Shown here: positions 24,155 to 31,238 of the stretch, in pieces
How the letters are laid out: every line of letters begins with the position of its first letter
How positions within the stretch are numbered: position 1 is the first letter of the stretch
DNA from: a bacterium
GTDB lineage: Bacteria > 4484-113
Direction of reading: 5' to 3'
Assembly: GCA_021163765.1 (NCBI GenBank)
Contig: JAGGTK010000039.1
Coordinates: 1 to 48,087, forward strand
DNA length: 48,087 bases
Notes under the pieces: generated by a model
Database searches by the model: none
Seen by the model: the letters and a program-made list of their open reading frames with translations, nothing else
What the model was told of the DNA's origin: nothing
Made by a program: the position numbers and the translations under genes

Positions 24155-24187
24155 GATCTGACGGTCGTCGAGTGCCAGCCTGTCTGC

Positions 24188-24193
24188 TACAAT
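24188..24193 (+). promoter_or_regulatory. extended -10 box of the gene at 24202, leaderless type
   Basis: TGCTACAAT ends 8 nt before the ATG at 24202. Confidence 0.5.
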
Positions 24194-24201
24194 AACCTGT
24201 T

Positions 24202-25446
24202 ATGCAGCCAAACGAGCTGGCGGGGAAGCTCTACCGGGACCTTACGCCCCTCATCCAGAACGGCGACACAGAAGGCGTCATCAGAAGCGTGGCCAGGTAC
24301 CACGTGGAAGGGATGGAGCCGGACGCCCTGTTCGGCATCCTCGTCCGCATAGGCTCGCTTCGATACTCCTACGAGCGTTTCGGAGACGAGCCGCCGCGCA
24401 GCTTTCCCGCTATCAACGCCTGCAATAACATCGCCCGCCGCCTTTCGCGCGAAGAGGGCGTGCTTGTTCTGCTGCAGGCAGCCGTTAGAATGGCACAAGA
24501 GGCGAAGGTTGCCGTTGACGCGCCGATAACGCCCTATACCGACTTCCCGCAGGATGAGCTGGAGTTCCTCAGCGAGGTGCTGATCAAGGCGATACTTGCC
24601 CGCAACCTGGAGCGTGCGGACGGTGCGCTCGAGAAGATGTTGCAGCAGCCCCGCGGGCGTGAATGGGTCGCGGACATGCTGCTTCTCGCGGCTTCGCTCG
24701 ACCGGCGCGGGAACGGCGCCAAACTGATAATGGCGACCCACGTGCTTGAAAGCGTGAACAAGCTGAAGTGGGAAGTGGGCTTTGGAATGCTTAGGCCGGT
24801 AGTGCACTATCTTGCCAGCGGGCATTACGAGAAGCAGAGGCGGTTCCTGGAGAAGTGGGTGGCGGAAACCGACATTGAAGAGCGCACCGCGTTCGCCAAC
24901 TCGCGTGACCTCACTCTGCGCGAGGCGATTGCCCTGGCGGATGAGATTCTCAGCGGGGATTTTCGGGGGAAGGTCAACCATGCGTTGCGAAACAACGTGT
25001 CGCTGAAGAGCCTGGCCGATGTTCTCGTTTTGACGGCTTGCGAGTGGATAGGCCGGGGAGAGCGGGATTCCCTTATGAGCAGCATTGACAAGTTCAACTA
25101 CTGCCATGCAGTGCGGATGGCGCTGGACTGGCTGGGGAGAGACCCGCTATGGTCGCTTCTAAGCGGCATTGAGTATATGCATGAAGGATGGGAAGGCGGT
25201 GAGGTATCGGCAATCGCTACGGAAATGGAGCTTGCCGACCCGCTGGAGTTCTCCCGATGGGTGGCAACGCAGGACGGCGAGACTACCGGCCTGCGCCTGC
25301 ATATCTTTGCCGATGCCTTTATGCGCGAGGAGCAGGAGCTTCCAGCGGAGTTCAAGCCCTATCTGTTCCGCGCAGCCAATGTAGTTCGTGCGCGCGTAAC
25401 CGAATCGTTGAGCGTTCAATACACATTCAACGCCCTGGCGGGCTAG
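24202..25446 (+). CDS. hypothetical all-helical protein
   Basis: I do not recognise this 414-residue protein. It has no signal peptide or membrane segment, so it is probably cytoplasmic. The sequence is almost entirely helix-forming, with successive amphipathic stretches such as EGVIRSVARYHVEG, LEFLSEVLIKAILARNLERA and SLADVLVLTACEWIGRGERD. Two histidine-containing helices (ARYHVEGM, FNYCHAVRMALDW) might bind a metal or cofactor, but nothing proves it. The ATG follows a TACAAT box by 8 nt. Its stop shares a CTAG with the stop of the convergent gene at 25443. Confidence 0.7.
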   Translation: MQPNELAGKLYRDLTPLIQNGDTEGVIRSVARYHVEGMEPDALFGILVRIGSLRYSYERFGDEPPRSFPAINACNNIARRLSREEGVLVLLQAAVRMAQEAKVAVDAPITPYTDFPQDELEFLSEVLIKAILARNLERADGALEKMLQQPRGREWVADMLLLAASLDRRGNGAKLIMATHVLESVNKLKWEVGFGMLRPVVHYLASGHYEKQRRFLEKWVAETDIEERTAFANSRDLTLREAIALADEILSGDFRGKVNHALRNNVSLKSLADVLVLTACEWIGRGERDSLMSSIDKFNYCHAVRMALDWLGRDPLWSLLSGIEYMHEGWEGGEVSAIATEMELADPLEFSRWVATQDGETTGLRLHIFADAFMREEQELPAEFKPYLFRAANVVRARVTESLSVQYTFNALAG

Positions 25447-26246
25447 GGGCCTTCGCGGTCAAACTGCTCGTAATATCGCTCCCAGGCGGCGTATCGCGGG
25501 TGGTTTGGATTTGCCAGGAACTGCTGCAGGCTGCGAAGAAGCGATAGCGGCGCGTCCATTCTGCGCAGCGCGTCATAAGCTGTCTGTTCGCATTCGTATT
25601 CCTCGGCGGGCCCGCCGACGTTCAGCCCGACGCGCGCCAGCTCCCGGTGCCGGGCCTCGTGCACCAGCACGCCTGCAAGGTAGAAGACGTCCCGGTCGTA
25701 AAGCAGCCCCAATCCGGAGTAGTAAGCGCCGGGGATGCGGACTCCCACGTGTCCTGTTGCGGGCTCCATGTATGCGGCGACGCCGGTCAGGCGTATGACG
25801 TGCCCGTCGAACTCGATTGCGCCTTTGGGAATCAGATCGATGGAGGTTACCTCGCGGGTTACCCGCTTATAGTAGCCGGGGGCGCGCGTGTGCAATAGTG
25901 CCATGGCGAGTTCCACGCGGCCGACGAAATCCGGTTCGCCCCGGACAGGCATTGGCGCTGGCGGGACTCCAGCCTGCACAAGCTCAGAAATTACTTCTGT
26001 GGTGAAGCCCTCGCCGTAATTAAAGAACGCGAGCGTGAAGTAGATGGTGAACGCCAGGACGCCGATTACTACCCCGACGCGCGTGAGGAATGACTTTAGG
26101 CTGAACGGCTCCGCGCGCCCGTGCAGCGGCGCCAGGTCCCAGGCGAACGAAAAGCCGCAGTGGGGGCAGATCAGGTTCTTCACGAGCACTGTGCGGCGGC
26201 AGTAAGGGCACCGGCTTAAGAAAGGCTCGTTGCCGTAGTCGCGCAT
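25443..26246 (-). CDS. zinc-ribbon membrane protein with an HExxH zincin motif
   Basis: This 267-residue protein combines an N-terminal zinc ribbon (CPYC at about 13-16, CPHC at about 27-30), one transmembrane helix (GVVIGVLAFTIYFTLAFF, about 58-75), and a C-terminal domain with VLVHEARHREL, the HExxH signature of zinc metallopeptidases. A downstream acidic segment, AEEYECEQTAYDAL, could supply the third ligand, as in gluzincins. The peptidase role is an inference from this motif. The ribbon probably sits in the cytoplasm and the zincin outside. The start lies 4 nt after the M20 hydrolase stop, so the two are co-transcribed. It overlaps the convergent gene by 4 nt at CTAG. Confidence 0.75.
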   Translation of the reverse strand: MRDYGNEPFLSRCPYCRRTVLVKNLICPHCGFSFAWDLAPLHGRAEPFSLKSFLTRVGVVIGVLAFTIYFTLAFFNYGEGFTTEVISELVQAGVPPAPMPVRGEPDFVGRVELAMALLHTRAPGYYKRVTREVTSIDLIPKGAIEFDGHVIRLTGVAAYMEPATGHVGVRIPGAYYSGLGLLYDRDVFYLAGVLVHEARHRELARVGLNVGGPAEEYECEQTAYDALRRMDAPLSLLRSLQQFLANPNHPRYAAWERYYEQFDREGP

Positions 26247-26250
26247 GACG

Positions 26251-27909
26251 TTAGTCGGGTTCAGGCACCTGCGCGCCCGTGATTTCGGCCAGCAGCGACA
26301 GGCACGCTCTCGGGAGATGGCCGGTCAGGAACGGGATGTGCACGCGCTCGGCCACGCGGTGAGCGTCCTTGCCCCAGGGGCCTAGGTTGATAACGGGCAT
26401 CCGCAGCCGGTGCTCCTGGCGCGGCAGTTCGAGGCTTTCCGGCACCGGGCAGTCCTGCAGGAGCGGCGTGAGCCTGGTGTCTCCCGGCAGGCAGACAAAG
26501 CTCATATCCGAGATGTACGGATAGAAGTGCCGCTGCTTCAACCGGCCGACCGGCTTGCCTCCACGGCTCGCGCGCGCGGTTTCCCTGGCGGCTGCCAGAA
26601 GCTCCCGCGCATCCTCATGAAGCACCACTGAGTATGGCGCATAGAACGGAGGAAGCACTGAGAGCACAATCGTTGGCCGCGTGAGGTTTAGAAGTCCGGT
26701 AACCTGCTCTACGACGGCAAGGCAGGCCTCGCGCGGCTCGTTCACGCCTTCCGGCGGCGCCAGGACTTTGCGAAACTCGTCTTTGTCATCCCCGAGCTTT
26801 TGCCTTAATCGCTCCTTCAGGGCGCTGAAGTGCACGACTTCCGGGCGGATCAGGTTCCGCGCGATGTCCAGGTTACTCTTCGCGACCATCCGGCGATGCC
26901 TTCGTCCCAGTTTCTGCAGGTGCATGCGGCACGCGCGGCGGACCTCCGCCGCTATCAGTCTCAGGTGTTCGCTGTGCGTGTGGTGCAGGAAGAAAAAGTT
27001 TACGTAGCCTTTGGCGACTGCCGGGGTCGTGACGCTGTATTCCTTCTGCCGGGCATCGGCAGAGAGCGCGGACGGTGGAGGCGTGAACTGGCCCTTGACG
27101 TGCTGGGTCAGCTTCTGGTTGCCCTCCAGATGCGTGACGATGGCGGATAGGAGCGCGGCGGCATTCACGCCCTCAAATGGCGCCCCTGCGTGCGTCTCGG
27201 TGCCAAAGACCGTGATGCCCAGCAGCAGCTTGCCTATGGTGCCGGTGTAGATGTAGGAATTCGTATCGCCAGGCGTAAGAGGGCTGGTGTAATCGGAGTT
27301 AAGAAGCAGCTTGAGGTCAAAGCCCTCGTCGGCAAGCTCCTTGAGCTTCGGCAGAGCGGATTTAATGCCCCGGCTCTCGGTTTCCTCGTCCGCGGTGAAG
27401 AGAACGACGATGTTCCACGGGAAGTCAATTGCGCTGAGATGGCGCAGAAGCTCCACCGCGACGGCGCATCCGCTCTTCATATCCAGCGCGCCGCGCCCGC
27501 AGAGCCAGTCGCCGGATGCGAGTTCAGCGTGCAGCTTCTCATCTTCAGGGAAGGTTTCACGCAGCCAGTCGGGCAGCCGGTCCGGGTCAAATGGCATCCG
27601 CTCGTCAGCGCCGTATTTCTTCACGTGTTTATCCACGCCGACGGTGTCGATGTGCCCGCAGAGGATGATGGTTTCAGTGGTGCCGGTCTCAAATGGCGCG
27701 CGGTAGGTAGCCATCACCGAATGAAGCTCATCGTCTCCCGCGCCGGTCTTGATAATCTGCGCCAGTTGCGGATGTTCGGCGAAGTAGGGAATGGCGCTCA
27801 ATTCGCGCACCAGGCGGGCTGCTACCTCACGCTGGCCGGCGGCCGTGTCCGACCGGATACCCACCAGCTCGCGCGTAAGTTCCAGCACCCGTTTCCCGAA
27901 CGCCTCCAT
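26251..27909 (-). CDS. M20 family metallohydrolase, RocB-like
   Basis: The 552-residue product belongs to the M20 di-zinc hydrolases and most resembles the long RocB type known from arginine utilisation in Bacillus. Metal-binding segments are ILCGHIDTVG, GRGALDMKSG and TADEETESRG. The RocB-like stretch FDPDRLPDWL...ASGDWLCGRG lies between the first two. The extended C-terminal half includes SDMSFVCLPGD and INLGPWGKDAHRVAERVH. The substrate is unknown, probably a peptide or amidated amino acid. The ATG lies 8 nt after TAGACT (leaderless type). The zinc-ribbon zincin gene follows at 4 nt. Confidence 0.88.
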   Translation of the reverse strand: MEAFGKRVLELTRELVGIRSDTAAGQREVAARLVRELSAIPYFAEHPQLAQIIKTGAGDDELHSVMATYRAPFETGTTETIILCGHIDTVGVDKHVKKYGADERMPFDPDRLPDWLRETFPEDEKLHAELASGDWLCGRGALDMKSGCAVAVELLRHLSAIDFPWNIVVLFTADEETESRGIKSALPKLKELADEGFDLKLLLNSDYTSPLTPGDTNSYIYTGTIGKLLLGITVFGTETHAGAPFEGVNAAALLSAIVTHLEGNQKLTQHVKGQFTPPPSALSADARQKEYSVTTPAVAKGYVNFFFLHHTHSEHLRLIAAEVRRACRMHLQKLGRRHRRMVAKSNLDIARNLIRPEVVHFSALKERLRQKLGDDKDEFRKVLAPPEGVNEPREACLAVVEQVTGLLNLTRPTIVLSVLPPFYAPYSVVLHEDARELLAAARETARASRGGKPVGRLKQRHFYPYISDMSFVCLPGDTRLTPLLQDCPVPESLELPRQEHRLRMPVINLGPWGKDAHRVAERVHIPFLTGHLPRACLSLLAEITGAQVPEPD

Positions 27910-27917
27910 CCGCGACT

Positions 27918-27923
27918 AGTCTA
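27918..27923 (-). promoter_or_regulatory. extended -10 box of the M20 hydrolase gene, leaderless type
   Basis: TGTGCTAGACT on the minus strand ends 8 nt before the ATG at 27909. Box and spacing are identical to murG. Confidence 0.55.
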
Positions 27924-27962
27924 GCACAGGGAACTGATGGCTGTGCTTACAGTGCCCCCTAA

Positions 27963-28004
27963 GAGTACGCGGTGCTCACCAGCGCCGCTCCTAATCGCCG
28001 GGCT
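27963..28004 (+). repeat. 42-bp dispersed intergenic repeat, copy 1
   Basis: The block starts GAGTACGCGGTGCTCACC and runs through AGCGCCGCTCCTAA. It matches 29809-29850 at 40 of 42 positions. A diverged inverted copy lies at 47894-47944. All three copies are between genes. Confidence 0.75.
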
Positions 28005-28072
28005 GCAATTGACTTCCAGACAAACATTTGTTAGCCTGTTATGTGTCCTACTTCACAGCGGGAGGAATGATG

Positions 28073-28528
28073 ATGGGTGGATATTTCTGGAGAATCTGGG
28101 CAGTCTTGTTAGTGCTTTCAATCTTTTGGCTGGGCGCGTGTATCAAGACGTCCCCATCCGCAGAGGCGCAGAACGGCGTCGCGGATGTCATCAAAGCTAA
28201 GACCTTTTGCCTGGTGGACGACCAGGGCGAGATACGCGCCATGCTCGGCGTGTCTGCTGACGGCTCACCGAATCTTAGTCTTGCTGACGCTCAGGGAGAG
28301 ATACGCGCCGTGCTCGTCGTGCTCGCTGACGGCTCACCGGTTCTTAGGCTCTCTGATGCTCTTGGCAATACACGCGCCATGCTCGGCGTGTTTGATGACG
28401 GCACACCGAATCTTGGCCTCTTTGACGCTCAGGATAAGCCACGCGCCAGGCTCGCAGTGCTCGCTGATGGCTCACCGCGCCTTGTCCTCGCGGACGTGGA
28501 AGGGCGTTCCCTCTTCTCCGCGCCGTAG
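28073..28528 (+). CDS. lipoprotein with 23-residue tandem repeats
   Basis: The 151-residue product starts with a lipoprotein signal (VLLVLSIFWLGAC, lipobox LGAC). Residues about 50-147 are four tandem 23-residue repeats of the form [IT]RA.L.V.ADGSP.L.L.DA.G, led by a half repeat (FCLVDDQGE). Three consecutive ATG codons stand at 28067, 28070 and 28073; I choose the third because it is 7 nt from GGAGG (28061-28065). The repeats look like one beta hairpin each, forming a short solenoid. Similar proteins are common but uncharacterised. A cell-envelope location is likely. Confidence 0.75.
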   Translation: MGGYFWRIWAVLLVLSIFWLGACIKTSPSAEAQNGVADVIKAKTFCLVDDQGEIRAMLGVSADGSPNLSLADAQGEIRAVLVVLADGSPVLRLSDALGNTRAMLGVFDDGTPNLGLFDAQDKPRARLAVLADGSPRLVLADVEGRSLFSAP

Positions 28529-28571
28529 CTGCGCCAACGTGTCGCCAGCGAATATAACAGGCAGGCGTTGA

Positions 28572-29222
28572 TTATCCTCCTTTGATAATTGTCTGGGTGA
28601 ATACAACTGTTGACTGCAATATTCTCAAAACAAAATTCGTGAGCCAAATCGCATTCTGCCAAGCAAGAGAATAGTCAACAGCCAAAAGGCCAACAGCTGC
28701 AATCACGATAGAAATGAGTTTGTGCTGCCAGATCCATTTCGCCAACTCCCATAACCACCAAAGCGGGTTTGTTATGTGCCAGTAGTTTCTGCTTGGTACA
28801 GCTGGGATACTCTCTTGCCGTGACGGGTGCATCGCTTCTCTAAAGCCGTCTTCGGTCATCCCATTCAGCTTTCCCATGATGTAATCTAAATCTTGAATGA
28901 CAGCATCAACCGATGGACCTACACGGAGTAGAATGTCGCTTGAAAAAGCGTTATGATAGACAAAGTAGTATTCAGGATTAACCCCGTCTCGCTTTCGTGG
29001 GTTATTGCCCAATACTAGTATGTATCTTTCAAGCCGACCATACTCTTCATTTAATTCCGAACGCATTTGGGTAATTTGCTGGTGATTGCGTCTTATTTCC
29101 CGCATGGCGCTATCCCTCGAATCAAGAAGTAGGCGCCGATAGTTCTGAACCTTGCCACGAAATTCAGTAATTGTCGTATATAGCTCATCGAGTGTCATAG
29201 TGTTTTCTAGTTTGAATTTCAT
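28572..29222 (-). CDS. hypothetical coiled-coil membrane protein
   Basis: The 216-residue product has an N-terminal helical, coiled-coil-like region (residues about 8-70, with RGKVQNYRRLLLDSRDSAMR). A middle domain includes RDGVNPEYYFVYHNAF, and two C-terminal hydrophobic helices follow (LISIVIAAVGLLAVDYSLA and NAIWLTNFVLRILQSTVVF). I recognise no family. The frame is open to 29399, but ATG 29222 follows a TATACT box (29246-29251) and AAGAG, and the upstream part is not protein-like. Base composition is markedly AT-richer than in the efflux operon, suggesting recent arrival. Confidence 0.65.
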   Translation of the reverse strand: MKFKLENTMTLDELYTTITEFRGKVQNYRRLLLDSRDSAMREIRRNHQQITQMRSELNEEYGRLERYILVLGNNPRKRDGVNPEYYFVYHNAFSSDILLRVGPSVDAVIQDLDYIMGKLNGMTEDGFREAMHPSRQESIPAVPSRNYWHITNPLWWLWELAKWIWQHKLISIVIAAVGLLAVDYSLAWQNAIWLTNFVLRILQSTVVFTQTIIKGG

Positions 29223-29430
29223 ACCGTTTTCTCTTAAAACATCGGCAGTATACCAGAACGCGGAGAGTCTGGGACGGCTCTCGCAACTGGGTGTGTTTCG
29301 AATAGCAACGGAGGCTGGGTATGATGGTGACACATAGCGCTTGCGCATCGTCCGCGAAGGCACACCGCTGTTCAGCGGTAAGCCGTCAACCCTTAACAAG
29401 AGATGAAGCCGGAGCCATGAGCACCCAGTC

Positions 29431-29661
29431 TCAAAGTATTATCCAGGGGATTTTAGTCTCTCCCTCCATTGACTTGATCTTCCCCAACATCATATCGTCT
29501 CGATACAGGTCGGTTTCAACAGCCATAACAAGCTGTCTAATGATGCGGCTTATGTGCTTCTCCGGCTCAGGATTTCCTTTTAGCATTTCAACCGCCCACT
29601 TGATGATCTGCGCGGTCTCCACCTTCTTCTCCCCTAGCGAGAGGACCTTAGTTTCTTCCAT
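29431..29661 (-). CDS. small hypothetical charged protein
   Basis: The product is 76 residues, starting at ATG 29661 with GAGGAG 7 nt before it. It reads MEETKVLSLGEKKVETAQII and contains MLKGNPEPEKHISRIIRQLV. It has no signal or membrane segment and appears as two or three charged helices. I recognise no family. It lies in the same AT-richer patch as the gene at 28572-29222 and on the same strand, 208 nt upstream of it. No other gene is visible in that gap. Size and charge would fit an antitoxin or small regulator, but there is no direct sign. Confidence 0.55.
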   Translation of the reverse strand: MEETKVLSLGEKKVETAQIIKWAVEMLKGNPEPEKHISRIIRQLVMAVETDLYRDDMMLGKIKSMEGETKIPWIIL

Positions 29662-29808
29662 CTTTGTCTCCTCACAGTACATAGTCAAGCTCGCACACCG
29701 CAAGCTTGCTACTCTGATTATACTCAACGTTCCAGGGAGCAAACAAGCCCCGGAGCAAGCCACGTAAACATCCTCCTCCTCCTCCAGATCGACGGCACCT
29801 ACCCCACC

Positions 29809-29850
29809 GAGTACGCGGTGCTCACCAGCGCCGCTCCTAACCGCTGGGCT
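29809..29850 (+). repeat. 42-bp dispersed intergenic repeat, copy 2
   Basis: The block differs from 27963-28004 at 2 of 42 positions. It is preceded by CACC, giving the inverted repeat CACCG-AGTACG-CGGTG, and runs into a perfect hairpin at 29843-29862. Confidence 0.75.
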
Positions 29851-29862
29851 AGTCAGCCCAGC
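29843..29862 (-). terminator. hairpin directly after the DUF4139 gene
   Basis: GCTGGGCT-GACT-AGCCCAGC (minus strand) is a perfect 8-bp stem with a 4-nt loop. It begins immediately after the TAG of the gene ending at 29863, where a terminator is expected. No T-run follows, so it may instead protect the 3' end of the mRNA. Confidence 0.45.
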
Positions 29863-31221
29863 CTACCGCCACCAGACATCAAGGGTGTAGGTGAGTTTGG
29901 CTTCGCCGTCGGCGGCCACCGGAACGCGGAACTCGATGGTCGTGGCATCCTTTTTCGTGTAATCAAGGCTGCTCGAAATCACCTTCCAGTTCGCGTAGCC
30001 GATGTGGTGCGGCACGAGCACGAAAACGCTCTCGTCCTTGTGGTTGCGCAGCAGGACCTCGTAGCTCGCCTGGTAGCCCCGGTGCTTGTCCAGGTAGTCC
30101 GTCTGGGTCTTCTCGCCCTTGATGTCGAATGCGTTGCCCAGCAGCAGTCGCACCATCTCATCCTTAGGCGTGTGGCCGATGTTATCCTCGCCCACTAGCT
30201 GCGCCATCCCCTCACTGTCGCGCTTGAACACCCGCACACGCCCGGCGGGCAGCGGAATGCCGATGCCGTTTTGCTCCGAGTTCTTAAACTCGATGCGCAC
30301 TTCGACGTTGTCCCCGCGCCAATCGGGGTCGTAAGTGTAGATTTTGGTCACAGGGATGTTGTTGCCTGTGAGCAGTGAGATCTGCTTTTCCTGCCGGTCT
30401 TTAATCGTGGTGCGGCGCTGCAATGTATACAGGTGATACTCGAAGAACGATTCCTCGGCGAATCCCGCGCCGTCGGCCACCATCGCAGCTTCTTCGAGCA
30501 TCCTGCCAGCGGCCTTCATCGGCGGGCGTGCCCGGTGGATCTCCCCGGCGACCAGCTTGAGCTTCGCGTTTTCATAGCTTGCGCCGGAGTTGTTCGTCAT
30601 CGTAACCCAGCCTTCCAGGTCGGCGAGCTTCTCGCTGTCTGAGAGCATCGCAACGTAATCGGCGCTCCACGAAAGGCCACTTGAGAGGTAACTGACCTCG
30701 CCGGAAGTGGTGAAAGCCCTGGGCGAAAACACCTGCCATTCCAGCGTGGGCCGCAGCAGCAATCCTCCCGGCAGGCTGGGCAGCTCCAGGCTCCCCGGCG
30801 GATTGAGCAGGATCTTGCCCTTGTAGTCTACGACGATGCCATCAGCCACCGATAGGAGGACAACCTGTTTTGCCTCCCCGTTCTCGTCCACGACGGTTAT
30901 CGTTTGGCCGATGTACTTCTGGAGCAGCTTGTTCCGGCTGACCAGGTCGTAGTCGTAGTTTTGCTCCAGCAGCTCAACTTCGCCCTGGAGCGGCTTGAAG
31001 TGGACGCTCGTCGTGTCAATGGCGCTGGGGACGCCGGTGAGCGTGAGGAAGTTCAGGCCTTCCTCAAAGCTGAACGTGCGCACTTCCTTGACCAGCGCGA
31101 GATTCTGGTTGTAGACGGTGAGCGCCACGTCATCGACCGTGCCGACTTCCGCCGCTGACGCGATGTTGCATACGATTAGCGCGACAGCGGCTGCAATAGC
31201 TGTTAGAAATGTCCTTTTCAT
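29863..31221 (-). CDS. DUF4139 domain secreted protein
   Basis: The 452-residue product has a signal peptide (MKRTFLTAIAAAVALIVCNI, cleavage near ASA-AEV) and the features of DUF4139 proteins. These include VALTVYNQNLALVKEVRTFS near the start, LLLRPTLEWQVFSP, YLSSGLSWSADYVAML, and the late NSEQNGIGIPLPAGRVRVF with ITYTLDVWW-like end strands. The function of the family is unknown; the protein is probably periplasmic. The ATG at 31221 has a strong AGGAGG site. The gene follows the DHH-like gene by 17 nt and may end the long efflux operon. A hairpin stands right after its stop. Confidence 0.88.
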   Translation of the reverse strand: MKRTFLTAIAAAVALIVCNIASAAEVGTVDDVALTVYNQNLALVKEVRTFSFEEGLNFLTLTGVPSAIDTTSVHFKPLQGEVELLEQNYDYDLVSRNKLLQKYIGQTITVVDENGEAKQVVLLSVADGIVVDYKGKILLNPPGSLELPSLPGGLLLRPTLEWQVFSPRAFTTSGEVSYLSSGLSWSADYVAMLSDSEKLADLEGWVTMTNNSGASYENAKLKLVAGEIHRARPPMKAAGRMLEEAAMVADGAGFAEESFFEYHLYTLQRRTTIKDRQEKQISLLTGNNIPVTKIYTYDPDWRGDNVEVRIEFKNSEQNGIGIPLPAGRVRVFKRDSEGMAQLVGEDNIGHTPKDEMVRLLLGNAFDIKGEKTQTDYLDKHRGYQASYEVLLRNHKDESVFVLVPHHIGYANWKVISSSLDYTKKDATTIEFRVPVAADGEAKLTYTLDVWWR

Positions 31222-31238
31222 AATATCCTCCTGATCTG

